In this document: piece by piece, positions 10,381-18,721 of the stretch
Layout: every line of letters starts with the position of its first letter
Position numbering within the stretch: the first letter of the stretch is position 1
From: Aromatoleum evansii
GTDB taxonomy: Bacteria > Pseudomonadota > Gammaproteobacteria > Burkholderiales > Rhodocyclaceae
Reading direction: 5' to 3'
Length of the DNA stretch: 64,000 nt
Assembly (NCBI RefSeq): GCF_012910805.1
Contig: NZ_WTVK01000003.1
Span: 102,739 to 166,738, forward strand
Program-made: the position numbers and the translations under genes
Notes under the pieces: model-generated
Seen by the model: the letters and a program-made list of their open reading frames with translations, nothing else
Told to the model about the DNA's origin: nothing
The model's database searches: none

Positions 10381-11529
10381 ATGAAGATGCTTGGCATTCG
10401 ATTGGCGCTGTCCGGACTCGTCCTGGCGGCATCGCTGTCCGCAAACGCGCAGGTGAAGATCGGCGTGGTGTCGTCGGCGACCGGCCCGACCGCGCTGGTC
10501 GGCATTCCGCAGAAGAACACGGTGGCGCTGCTGCCGGCGAAGATCGGCGATCTCAGCGTCGAGTACATCCCGCTCGATGACGCGAGCGATCCCACCGCCT
10601 CCGTCACCGCCGTGAAGAAGCTGATCTCTGAGCAGAACGTCGATGCGATCATCGGCCCCTCCGGCTCGCCCAACGCGATGGGCGTGATCCAGTTCGTCGC
10701 CGATGCGGGCGTGCCGCTGCTCGCGCCGGTGGGCACCGCCGCCGTCGTGACGCCCATGGACGACAAGAAGAAGTGGGTCTTCAAGACCACCCAGAACGAC
10801 GACATCATCGCGACGGCGCTGGTCGAGCACATGGTGAAGTCCGGGGTGAAGACGCTCGGCTTCATCGGCGTCGGCGACCCCTACGGCGAGAACTGGTACA
10901 AGGTGTTCTCGGCGCTCGCCGAGAAGAATGGCATGAAGATCGTCGCCAATGAGCGCTTCCAGCGCCAGGACGCATCGGTCACCGGCCAGAGCCTGAAGAT
11001 CATCGGCGCCAAGCCCGACGCGGTGCTCGTCGCCGCCGCCGGCGGCCCGGCGGTGCTGCCGCAGACCACGCTCGTCGAGCAGGGCTACAAGGGCCAGATC
11101 TACCAGACCCACGGCGCCGCCCTGCCCGACTTCCTCAAGCTCGGCGGCAAGAAGGTCGAGGGCACGATCCTCGCCGCGAGCCTGATGCTGGTGCTGCCCG
11201 AGATCGCCGACAGCCATCCGTCGAAGAAGATCGCCGCCGACTACATCGCCGCGTATGAGAAGGCCCATGGCACCAAGCCCGCGACCTTCGGCGCCAACGT
11301 CTTCGACGCCGGCCTGCTGCTGCAGCAGGCGATCCCCGCTGCGGCGAAGGTCGCCAAACCCGGCACCAGGGAGTTCCGCGCGGCGCTGCGCGACAGCCTC
11401 GAGCAGACCCGTGAGCTCGTCGGCACCCAGGGCGTCTACAACATGAGCACGACCGACCACAGCGGCTTCGACGAGCGCGGACGCGTGCTGATCGCCGTCA
11501 GGGACGGCAACTGGACGCTGGCGAAGTAA
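10381..11529 (+). CDS. ABC transporter periplasmic substrate-binding protein (Leu/Ile/Val type)
   Basis: A 382-residue periplasmic binding protein of the LivK/amide-urea type. It begins with a signal peptide (MKMLGIRLALSGLVLAAS, cleavage after ANA) and reads QVKIGVVSSATGPTALVGIPQ at the mature N-terminus. The ATG at 10381 follows AGGAG at 10366-10370. No permease or ATPase genes are in the window, so it must work with a transporter encoded elsewhere. The mature part is almost identical to the protein at 38100-39251, although the signal peptides differ. Its place at the end of the indoleacetate operon suggests binding of the pathway's substrate or a related aromatic acid. Confidence 0.88.
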   Translation: MKMLGIRLALSGLVLAASLSANAQVKIGVVSSATGPTALVGIPQKNTVALLPAKIGDLSVEYIPLDDASDPTASVTAVKKLISEQNVDAIIGPSGSPNAMGVIQFVADAGVPLLAPVGTAAVVTPMDDKKKWVFKTTQNDDIIATALVEHMVKSGVKTLGFIGVGDPYGENWYKVFSALAEKNGMKIVANERFQRQDASVTGQSLKIIGAKPDAVLVAAAGGPAVLPQTTLVEQGYKGQIYQTHGAALPDFLKLGGKKVEGTILAASLMLVLPEIADSHPSKKIAADYIAAYEKAHGTKPATFGANVFDAGLLLQQAIPAAAKVAKPGTREFRAALRDSLEQTRELVGTQGVYNMSTTDHSGFDERGRVLIAVRDGNWTLAK

Positions 11530-11552
11530 GCCGCGAATCGGTCGTCGCATAA

Positions 11553-11648
11553 CCCGTAGGGCGGAAAAGCGCAGCGTCTTCCGCCGAATGCCGCCCGTCG
11601 TGCACCGCCATGCGGCGGATAACGCCTTCGGCTCATCCGCCCTACGGG
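11553..11648. repeat. REP-like paired inverted repeat
   Basis: Two facing arms start and end with CCCGTAGGGCGGA (11553) and TCCGCCCTACGGG (ending 11648). The same core, CGTAGGGCGG followed by AGCG and ATCCCGCC-like bases, recurs at 35061-35158 (both arms) and 39278-39309 (one arm). All copies are intergenic, as expected of a REP family. Confidence 0.7.
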
Positions 11649-11672
11649 TCGTTTGCACGCTTGGAAAACAAG

Positions 11673-11693
11673 AAGGGGGCTCGCGCCCCCCTT
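11673..11693. terminator. Hairpin between converging binding-protein genes
   Basis: AAGGGGG and CCCCCTT form a short stem around CTCGCGC. Read on the minus strand the stem is followed by a T-rich stretch (CTTGTTTTCC). It lies between the converging genes ending at 11529 and 11718, and best serves the minus-strand gene. Confidence 0.5.
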
Positions 11694-11717
11694 GCTCGTC
11701 CCGAAAGGTCGGGTGCC

Positions 11718-12893
11718 TTACATGCGGCAGCCGCGCGCCGGATCGGCGAGGGCTTTCTCTGCGACGCCGACGAGCTTGTTGTCACGGCCTTCGGCCTTGC
11801 GCAGGTAGATGTCCTGCACCGGGTTGTGCGCCTTCGACAGCGTGAACGCGCCGCGCGGGCTGTCGATCTTCGCCGCTTCCATCGCCTTGATCATCGCCGG
11901 CTGCTCTAGCTTGCCGCCCTTCACCGCATCCAGGCCCACGCGCAGCAGCTGGGCGGCGTCGTAGCCCTGCACCGCATACACGTCGGGCTGCATCTTGTAG
12001 CTCGTCGCGTACTTGGTGCGGAAGGCCGTGTCCTTCGCGTTGGTCAGGCCGTCGGCGTAATGCAGCGTCGTCAGCAGTCCTTCGCCCGCGCCGCCCATCG
12101 CATCGAGCGTGCCGTCGGTGAGGAAGCCCGATGCGTACAAGGGGATCGTTTTCTTCAGGCCCGCCGCATCGTAGTCCCTCACGAACTTGGCGGCTCCGCC
12201 GCCGGCGAAGAACACGAACACGGCGTCGGGCTTGAGGTTGGCGATCTCGGTGAGGTAGGCCTGGAATTCGACGTTCGGGAAAGGCAGGTAGAGTTCCTTT
12301 GCGATCTTGCCGCCCGCCTTCTCGAAGGCCTCCTTGAAGCCGCCGACGGCCTGTTCGCCGGCCGCGTACTTCCACGTCAGCGTGACGACGTTCTTGTGTC
12401 CGCGCTCGGCCGCGACCTTGCCCATGCCGTACGCGGGCTGCCAATTCGTGAACGAGGTGCGGAACACGTTCGGCGCACACAGCGGCCCGGTGAGCTCGTC
12501 GGCACCGGCGTTGGGGACGATCAGGAGCGTCTTGGTGTCGCGCGCGACCTTGGCCATCGCCAGCGCCACGCCCGAGTGCACGGTGCCGACCAGCACGTCG
12601 ACGTTGTCGCGCTTGACGAGCTTGGAGGCGTTCTCGGTCGCCTTGGCCGGATCGGATTCGTCATCGACGACGAAATACTCGACCTCGCGCCCCCCGAGCG
12701 TTCCGCCCTGCTCCGCGACGTACTGCTTGAAGCCGTTGGTGATCGCGGTGCCGAGCGCGGCATAGGTTCCCGTGTAGGGCAGCATCAGCCCGACCTTGAC
12801 CTTCTCGGCCGCCTGCGCCGCACCGAGCGTCAGCGTGCCGAGCGCTACGGCGGCAATGCTGCGGACCACTTTGGCTCCCTTCTTCCTGGTCAT
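11718..12893 (-). CDS. ABC transporter substrate-binding protein of the abm cluster
   Basis: A 391-residue periplasmic binding protein with signal peptide (cleavage likely after AAQA) and mature start AEKVKVGLMLPYTGTYA, typical of aromatic-acid/branched-chain amino acid receptors. The start is supported by GGAGGAG seven bases upstream. It is clearly different from the two paralogous receptors at 10381 and 38100. It lies downstream of the 2-aminobenzoate-CoA ligase gene on the same strand, so 2-aminobenzoate or a related benzoate is a reasonable ligand. No permease genes accompany it. Confidence 0.85.
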   Translation of the reverse strand: MTRKKGAKVVRSIAAVALGTLTLGAAQAAEKVKVGLMLPYTGTYAALGTAITNGFKQYVAEQGGTLGGREVEYFVVDDESDPAKATENASKLVKRDNVDVLVGTVHSGVALAMAKVARDTKTLLIVPNAGADELTGPLCAPNVFRTSFTNWQPAYGMGKVAAERGHKNVVTLTWKYAAGEQAVGGFKEAFEKAGGKIAKELYLPFPNVEFQAYLTEIANLKPDAVFVFFAGGGAAKFVRDYDAAGLKKTIPLYASGFLTDGTLDAMGGAGEGLLTTLHYADGLTNAKDTAFRTKYATSYKMQPDVYAVQGYDAAQLLRVGLDAVKGGKLEQPAMIKAMEAAKIDSPRGAFTLSKAHNPVQDIYLRKAEGRDNKLVGVAEKALADPARGCRM

Positions 12894-12978
12894 TCTCGTC
12901 TCCTCCAGTCTTTTAATGTGTTCGCGTCAAACTGCTATTGCGGACAGCTATGATTTTCTCATCCGGCGATTGCCGGTA

Positions 12979-14607
12979 TCAGGGTTTCCCCTCGCGCAGC
13001 CGGAAACGCTGCAGTTTTCCGGTCTCGGTGCGCGGCAGCGAATCGCGGAATTCGATCGCACGCGGATATTTGTACGGCGCGATCGTGCGCTTGACGAAGT
13101 CCTGCAACTCGCGCACGAGCAACTCCCCCGCCCCGTGGCCGGGACGCGGCACGACGAAGGCCTTGACGATCTGCCCGCGCTCCTCGTCCGGCACGCCGAT
13201 GACCGCGCACTCCGCGACCGCCGGATGCTGCATCAACGCATCCTCCACTTCCGGCGCGCCGATGTTGTAGCCGGCCGACACGATCATGTCGTCGAGCCGC
13301 GACTGGTAGTGGAAATAGCCGTCGGCATCCATGTAGTACGCGTCGCCGGTGTAGTTCCAGCCGTCGCCGACGTAGTTGCGCTGGCGCGAGTCGTCGAGGT
13401 AGCGGCAGCCGGTCGGCCCTTTCACGGCGAGCCGGCCGACAGTGCCGGCGGGCACTTCACGCCCTTCGTCGTCGACGATGCGGGCGCGGTAACCCGGCAC
13501 GACGGTGCCGGTCGCGCCGGGGCGGGCGTGCTCCTCGTCGGCGGAGATGAAGATGTGGAACATCTCGGTCGCGCCGATGCCGTCGATGATCTCGATGCCC
13601 GTCGCATCCTTCCACAGCGCCCGTGTCGCCGCCGGCAGCACTTCGCCCGCCGACACGCACTTCACCAGCGGTCCGCCCAGGGGTGCACCGAGCCGGCGTT
13701 CGCGGGCGCCCTCGGCCATCGCGCGATACGAGGTCGGCGCGGTGAAGAGGATCGTCGCGCCGAACTCGCCGATCGCGTCGAGGAGTTTCGGGGGGGAAGC
13801 CTGTTCGAGCAGCACCGTCGATGCGCCCACGCTCATCGGGAACAGCAGCATGCCGCCCAGTCCGAACGTGAACGCGAGCGGCGGGCTGCCGATGAAGACG
13901 TCGTCCGGCTGCGGCCGCAAAACGTGCGGCGGCCAGCAGCGGCAAGCCGCGATGACGTCGCGGTGGAAATGCATCGTCGCCTTCGGCTGTCCCGTGGTGC
14001 CCGACGTGAACGCGAGGATGCAGGTGTCGTCGGAGGCGGTCGCGACGTTGTCGAACTCGCCGGACTGGCGCGCCATCGCCGCTTCGAGGCCCGCGCCGGC
14101 CGGGTCGCCGAAGGAGACCACGTGCGCGACGGACGGACGCGTCGCCACCGCCTCGTCGAGCTCGCCGCGCAGGGCGTGCGCGCACAGCGCATGCGTGATG
14201 CGGCCCTTGTCGAGGATCTGGCCGAGCTCCTTCGCGCGCAGCAGCGGCATCGTAGCGACCGCGATCGCGCCGGCCTTCATGATCGCGAACCAGCAGGCGG
14301 CCAACATGGGGCTGTTCGGCCCGCGCAACAGGACGCGATTGCCCGGTACGACGCCGAGCTCATGCACGAGCACGTTGGCGATGCGGTTCGCGTGCCCGAG
14401 CAGGTCGCGGTAAGTCCAGCGCAGGCCGCCGGGGGCACGCAGGCAGACGCGCTCGCCCTCGCCGCCGAGCACGCGGCGGTCGAGCAGCTCGACGGCACAG
14501 TTCATCAGGGGGGGAAACTGCAGCGACGGCAGCTCGAAGAGGAATTCCGGCTGCTGCTCGGGCGGCGGCAGGCGGTCGCGGGCGAAGGTATCGACGTGAC
14601 TCGTCAC
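12979..14607 (-). CDS. abmG: 2-aminobenzoate-CoA ligase
   Basis: A 542-residue AMP-forming ligase of the benzoate-CoA ligase group. Core motifs are TSGTTGQPK (AMP binding), EMFHIFIS, the YTGDAYY hinge region and the C-terminal lysine in PRTETGKLQRF. The GTG start is preceded by AGGGGAG. It sits with the FAD/OYE fusion enzyme that defines aerobic 2-aminobenzoate degradation in Azoarcus evansii, so it should form 2-aminobenzoyl-CoA from anthranilate, ATP and CoA. Benzoate-CoA ligase proper is the closest alternative. Nearest upstream gene is the MarR regulator at 14792. Confidence 0.82.
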   Translation of the reverse strand: MTSHVDTFARDRLPPPEQQPEFLFELPSLQFPPLMNCAVELLDRRVLGGEGERVCLRAPGGLRWTYRDLLGHANRIANVLVHELGVVPGNRVLLRGPNSPMLAACWFAIMKAGAIAVATMPLLRAKELGQILDKGRITHALCAHALRGELDEAVATRPSVAHVVSFGDPAGAGLEAAMARQSGEFDNVATASDDTCILAFTSGTTGQPKATMHFHRDVIAACRCWPPHVLRPQPDDVFIGSPPLAFTFGLGGMLLFPMSVGASTVLLEQASPPKLLDAIGEFGATILFTAPTSYRAMAEGARERRLGAPLGGPLVKCVSAGEVLPAATRALWKDATGIEIIDGIGATEMFHIFISADEEHARPGATGTVVPGYRARIVDDEGREVPAGTVGRLAVKGPTGCRYLDDSRQRNYVGDGWNYTGDAYYMDADGYFHYQSRLDDMIVSAGYNIGAPEVEDALMQHPAVAECAVIGVPDEERGQIVKAFVVPRPGHGAGELLVRELQDFVKRTIAPYKYPRAIEFRDSLPRTETGKLQRFRLREGKP

Positions 14608-14791
14608 GATGGCATCTCCCCTGATGAGGTGAATTCAGGATGGTGGCGGATTCCGGCCACGCTGCGCCCCCCCATGAGGGGGAGAAACGCGGGCGCCGGA
14701 TCGGTGTCGGCGCAGCCGGGCCGTCGCAAGCGGTGCGCTGCGCCGCTTCGCTTGCGCTGTCGCGGCAGGGCAGTCGCGGCCGCGCGAGGCC

Positions 14792-15277
14792 TCAGTCGGA
14801 GATCGTCGAGAGATGCGCCTTCAGCCGATCGAGCAGCTTCAGCATCTGCCGCTTCTCGGCATGGTCGAGCCCCGCCAGCAGGCCGACGACCCATTGCTCG
14901 TGCTCGCGCGCCATCCGGTCGAACTGGCGCTGGCCCTCGGCTGTCAGCATCACCGTGAAGGAGCGCCGATCGCGCGGATCGTCGTGCCGCTCCACGAGGC
15001 CTTCCTCGGCCAGCTTGTCGGTCAGCCCGGTCACGTTGCCGCCGGTCACCATCAGCAGGCGCGACAGCTCGCTCATCTTCAGCCCTTCCGGATGACGGTC
15101 GAGCTGCGCCATCAGGTCGAAGCGCGGCAGCGTCGAGTCGAAGTTCGTCCGCAGCCGCGTGCGCAGCTGCGCCTCGACGAGGTTCGTGCAGGTCAGCAGC
15201 CGCAGCCAGACGCGCAGCGCCTCGTGCTCGGCGTCGCGTGCATCGGTCGAGGGGCGGGCGGTGGCGGACGTGGACAT
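14792..15277 (-). CDS. MarR-family regulator of the abm cluster
   Basis: A 161-residue winged-helix regulator. The DNA-binding region reads LSRLLMVTGGNVTGLTDKLAEEGLVERHDDPRDRRS, with the DxRxxR wing. The ATG at 15277 is preferred to an upstream TTG, though neither has a clear ribosome site. MarR proteins next to CoA-dependent aromatic pathways often sense the aromatic CoA thioester. A 15-base motif, TTCATGAGTAAAGTA, lies about 50 bases upstream on the same strand and recurs before abmA and before the oxygenase operon, so autoregulation and control of those units are plausible. Confidence 0.85.
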   Translation of the reverse strand: MSTSATARPSTDARDAEHEALRVWLRLLTCTNLVEAQLRTRLRTNFDSTLPRFDLMAQLDRHPEGLKMSELSRLLMVTGGNVTGLTDKLAEEGLVERHDDPRDRRSFTVMLTAEGQRQFDRMAREHEQWVVGLLAGLDHAEKRQMLKLLDRLKAHLSTISD

Positions 15278-15326
15278 GCGGGCTCGGAGTCGGGGAAACA
15301 ACGGGAAGGGGCCAGATCGGCAAAAA

Positions 15327-15341
15327 TACTTTACTCATGAA
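15327..15341 (-). promoter_or_regulatory. Operator-like motif TTCATNNNTAAAGTA, copy 1
   Basis: On the minus strand this reads TTCATGAGTAAAGTA, 50 bases upstream of the MarR start at 15277 and downstream of the RidA gene. Copies 2 and 3 are at 21116 and 25167. A perfect palindrome, GAATTAATTC, overlaps its upstream end. Confidence 0.5.
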
Positions 15342-15378
15342 TTAATTCGGACTCAAGCAAAATCGCCCCGTGCAGGGG

Positions 15379-15777
15379 TCAGTCCGGGATCACCGCAGTG
15401 ACCTCGATCTCGACCTTCGCGGCATCCTCGACGAGGTCGGCGACCTGCACCGCGGTCATCGCCGGGAAGTTGCGCCCCATCACCTCGCGGTAAACCTGGC
15501 CGATCTCCTTCAGCCGGGCGACATATTCCTTCTTGTCGACGAGGTACCACGTCATGCGCGTGACGTGCTCGGGTCCACCGCCTGCGCTGCGCACGACGTC
15601 GATGGCATTCTTCAGCGCGAGGAAGACCTGCTGCACGAGGTCGTCGCTCGGGAAGCGGCATTGCGCGTCCCAGCCGATCTGGCCGCCGACGAAGATCTGG
15701 CGTCCGCGCGCCTCGATGCCGTTCGAATAGCCCTTGGGCGCGGCCCAGCCCTCGGGCTGAATCACCTTATGAACCAT
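15379..15777 (-). CDS. RidA/YjgF-family protein of the abm cluster
   Basis: A 132-residue RidA-fold protein. Active RidA enamine/imine deaminases carry an arginine in FPARSCVEV; here the stretch is FPAMTAVQV, so that arginine is a methionine, while the IEIE-type glutamate region is kept. The start is supported by AAGGAG, and it overlaps the acyl-CoA dehydrogenase gene by 11 bases. The abm pathway must remove the amino group from an enamine intermediate after ring reduction, so help with that hydrolysis is a natural guess, but the missing arginine weakens it. A second copy with the same substitution is at 48747-49139. Confidence 0.85.
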   Translation of the reverse strand: MVHKVIQPEGWAAPKGYSNGIEARGRQIFVGGQIGWDAQCRFPSDDLVQQVFLALKNAIDVVRSAGGGPEHVTRMTWYLVDKKEYVARLKEIGQVYREVMGRNFPAMTAVQVADLVEDAAKVEIEVTAVIPD

Positions 15778-16972
15778 GCTTGTCTCCTTCGGGGGATGCC
15801 TTTCTTGCCGCGGACGGCGCCGGCTGTTTCATGAGTTCGCGCGCGACGATGAGCTTCTGCACCTCGGTCGCGCCCTCGTAGATGCGCAGCGCGCGGATCT
15901 CGCGGTACAGCGACTCGACCTTGACGCCGACCCTCACGCCCTGCCCGCCGTGCATCTGCACCGCGGCGTCGATGACACGCTGGGCGTTCTCGGTCGCGGT
16001 CATCTTCGCCATCGCCGCCTCGCGCGTCGTCGGGCGCTTGGCGACGTCGCGCTGCCACGCCGCGCGCGCCGTCAGCAAGGCGGCGGCATCGATGTCGGTC
16101 GCCATCTCGCCGAGCTTCGCCTGCGTGAGCTGGAAATCCGCGAGCGTGTGGCCGAACATCGCGCGGCCCTGCGCGTGCGTCAGCGCCTCGTCGAGCGCCC
16201 GGCGCGCGAAGCCGAGGGCGGCCGCGGCGACCGACGCGCGAAAGATGTCGAGCGTGCGCATCGCGATCTTGAAGCCTTCGCCCGAGGCGCCGAGGCGGTT
16301 TTCGGCCGGCACGCGCAGGCCGTTGAAGCGCAGCCTCGCGAGCGGGTGCGGCGCGATGACGTCGAGCCGCTCGGCCACCTCGAAGCCCGGCATGTCCGAC
16401 GTCACGACGAAGGCCGACAGCCCGCGCGTGCCCGGGGCATCGCCGGTGCGCGCGAACACGCAATAGACGTCGGCGATGCCGCCGTTCGAGATCCACGTCT
16501 TCTCGCCGTCGAGCACGTAGTGGTCGCCGTCGGCCCGCGCGGTCGTCGCGATCGCGGCGACGTCGGAGCCGGCCTCCGGCTCGGTCAGCGCGAAGGCTGC
16601 GATCCACTCGCCGGATGCGACCTTGGGCAGGACGCGACGCTGGAGTTCGGGCGAGCCCGCGAGCGTGATCGCGCCGGAGCCCAGCCCCTGCATCGCGAAC
16701 GCGAAGTCGGCGAGCCCGTCGTGGTACGCGAGCGTCTCCCGCGCGACGCACAACGCCCGCGAATCGAGTTCCGGCAGCGCACCGCCGAACGCCGCCGGCA
16801 CGCAGTAGCGCAGGAAACCAGCGCGGCCGAGCGCAGCCACGAGGCGTCGGCACGCGGCGTCAGTGTCGTGATGGTCGATGGGGGGCATCGCGGCCGCCCA
16901 ATCGAACATCGCGTCCGACAGCGCGCGGTGCTCGGGGCCGAAGAACGGCAGGTCGAGGAAGCTGCGGTCCAT
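15767..16972 (-). CDS. Acyl-CoA dehydrogenase of the abm cluster
   Basis: A 401-residue acyl-CoA dehydrogenase with the flavin loop [30 protein letters not shown] and an intact catalytic glutamate in [10 protein letters not shown]. It would act in beta-oxidation of the ring-opened or non-aromatic CoA thioester formed from 2-aminobenzoyl-CoA. The gene starts four bases after the enoyl-CoA hydratase-like gene ends and overlaps RidA, so the genes are tightly coupled. The C-terminus extends about 15 residues past the usual end and is charged. Confidence 0.88.
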   Translation of the reverse strand: MDRSFLDLPFFGPEHRALSDAMFDWAAAMPPIDHHDTDAACRRLVAALGRAGFLRYCVPAAFGGALPELDSRALCVARETLAYHDGLADFAFAMQGLGSGAITLAGSPELQRRVLPKVASGEWIAAFALTEPEAGSDVAAIATTARADGDHYVLDGEKTWISNGGIADVYCVFARTGDAPGTRGLSAFVVTSDMPGFEVAERLDVIAPHPLARLRFNGLRVPAENRLGASGEGFKIAMRTLDIFRASVAAAALGFARRALDEALTHAQGRAMFGHTLADFQLTQAKLGEMATDIDAAALLTARAAWQRDVAKRPTTREAAMAKMTATENAQRVIDAAVQMHGGQGVRVGVKVESLYREIRALRIYEGATEVQKLIVARELMKQPAPSAARKASPEGDKHGS

Positions 16973-16976
16973 GGTT

Positions 16977-17822
16977 TCAGCAGCCTTGGAACTTCGGCTT
17001 TTCCTTTGCCGCGAACGCCTGGAACGCGCGCCCGAAGTCGCCGGTCACCATGCAGATCGCCTGGGCCTGGGCCTCGGACTCGATCATCTCCTCGATGCCC
17101 ATCGCCCATTCCTGGTTCAGCATGGTCTTGGTCATCGTGTGCGCGAACCACGGGCCGTCGGCGAGGGTTTTCGCGAGGGTCTGGGCCTTGCCGAGCAATT
17201 CGGCGGGCGCATGCACGGCGCTGAAGAAGCCGCAGGCAAGCGCCTCGTCGGCGCCCATCGCGCGCCCGGTCATCAGCAGATCGGTCGCCTTGCCTTGCCC
17301 CACGACGCGCGGAAGCAGCCCGCAGGCGCCCATGTCGGCGCCGGCGAGCCCGACGCGCGTGAAGAGATACGCGGTCTTCGCTTCCGCCGTGCCGAGGCGG
17401 AAATCGGCCGCGAGGGCGACCATTGCCCCGGCACCGGCGCAGATGCCGTCGATCGCCGCGATGATCGGCTGCGGCGCGCGACGCATCGCCTTGACGAGAT
17501 CACCGGTCATGCGCGTGAAGGCGAGCAGTTCGGGCATCGACATCTTGGTCAGCGGCTCGATGATCTCGAACACGTCGCCGCCGGAGCAGAAGTTGCCGCC
17601 GGCGCCCTGGATCACGACCGTGCGCACGTCGCTCGCATACGCGAGGCCGCGGAACAGGTCGCGCAGTTCGGCATACGAGTCGAAGGTGAGGGGATTCTTC
17701 TTTTCGGGGCGGTTCAGCGTGATCGTCGCGACGCGCCCGTCGTCGGAACATTCCCAGCGGAAATGACGCGCCACATAGTCCTTGAAGGGGTGCTTGTGGT
17801 CCTGCATCGACAATTCGGCCAT
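16977..17822 (-). CDS. Enoyl-CoA hydratase/isomerase family protein (abm cluster)
   Basis: A 281-residue crotonase-fold protein with the oxyanion-hole stretches [12 protein letters not shown] and [14 protein letters not shown]. Start supported by AAAGGAG. The two glutamates that activate water in classical enoyl-CoA hydratase are missing: the GCELAMM position reads GAMVALA, and the QPE position reads FTR. Instead [17 protein letters not shown] offers an aspartate. It therefore belongs to a non-classical subgroup that may perform another crotonase-type reaction, such as ring hydrolysis or isomerisation, on the CoA ester made by AbmA. Confidence 0.8.
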   Translation of the reverse strand: MAELSMQDHKHPFKDYVARHFRWECSDDGRVATITLNRPEKKNPLTFDSYAELRDLFRGLAYASDVRTVVIQGAGGNFCSGGDVFEIIEPLTKMSMPELLAFTRMTGDLVKAMRRAPQPIIAAIDGICAGAGAMVALAADFRLGTAEAKTAYLFTRVGLAGADMGACGLLPRVVGQGKATDLLMTGRAMGADEALACGFFSAVHAPAELLGKAQTLAKTLADGPWFAHTMTKTMLNQEWAMGIEEMIESEAQAQAICMVTGDFGRAFQAFAAKEKPKFQGC

Positions 17823-17892
17823 CTCACTCTCCTTTGGTGAACCCGCGCGGGGTCTGGGCGCGCGGAAAATTCGTGTACGGGTGGGCGGCTTG

Positions 17893-18705
17893 TCAGCCGC
17901 ACATCACTTCGCCGCCGGCGACCGCGATCGATTGCCCGTGGATCGCGTCGCTCGACGGCAAGCACAGCCAGCCGACGGTCGCCGCGACGTCCTCGGGCTG
18001 CACCAGCCGGCCCTGCGGGTTGCGTGCCGCGAGCGCTGCCTTCGCGTCGTCGGTGCTGCGGCCGGTCTTCGCGACGATGTTGTCGACGGCGCCTTCGATC
18101 AGCGGGGTGTCGGTATAGCCGGGGCATACCGCGTTGACGGTGATCCCCTGCTTCGCGACTTCCAGCGCGAGCGCGCGCGTGAGGCCGACGACGCCGTGCT
18201 TGGCGGCGCAATACGCCGCGACGTAGGCGTAGCCGACGAGGCCGGCGGTGCTCGCGACATTCACGATGCGCCCCCAACCCGCGGCCTGCATGCCGGCCAG
18301 CACCGCGTGCGTGCAGTGGTAGGTGCCGGTGAGATTCACGGCGAGCATCTCGCTCCACAGCTCGGGATCGGTGCGGCCGAACGGCGCGCTTTTCGCCGCG
18401 CCGGCATTATTCACGAGGATCGCGATCGGCCCGCGCGCGGCCACGGCGGCGTCGAAGGCGGCACGCACGGCGGCGAAGTCGGTGATGTCGGCGACCGCAA
18501 GGCCATGGCCGTCGCCTTCGAGTTCCGCGCAGGTCGCCTCGAGCGCTGCACCGCGCCGGCCGACGAGCGTCAGCGTCGCACCGAGCCGCGCGAGCTCGAG
18601 CGCGCAGGCGCGGCCGATGCCACTGCCGGCACCGGTGACGAGCGCATGCCGGCCCGCGAGCGGCGCGGCGGTCCTTTCTCTCTTCGGATCGAGGGTGGTT
18701 GTCAT
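17893..18705 (-). CDS. Short-chain dehydrogenase (3-hydroxyacyl-CoA dehydrogenase type), abm cluster
   Basis: A 270-residue classical [11 protein letters not shown] for the nucleotide near residue 25, NNAG, a serine in VASTAG and the YCAAK catalytic motif. It lies 16 bases after abmA, in the same transcription unit, and would oxidise a hydroxyacyl-CoA or act on the alicyclic keto intermediate. No clear Shine-Dalgarno precedes the ATG, and the initiation region lies just after the abmA stop, so coupling is possible. Confidence 0.87.
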   Translation of the reverse strand: MTTTLDPKRERTAAPLAGRHALVTGAGSGIGRACALELARLGATLTLVGRRGAALEATCAELEGDGHGLAVADITDFAAVRAAFDAAVAARGPIAILVNNAGAAKSAPFGRTDPELWSEMLAVNLTGTYHCTHAVLAGMQAAGWGRIVNVASTAGLVGYAYVAAYCAAKHGVVGLTRALALEVAKQGITVNAVCPGYTDTPLIEGAVDNIVAKTGRSTDDAKAALAARNPQGRLVQPEDVAATVGWLCLPSSDAIHGQSIAVAGGEVMCG

Positions 18706-18721
18706 CGTGGTAGTTCCCGGA

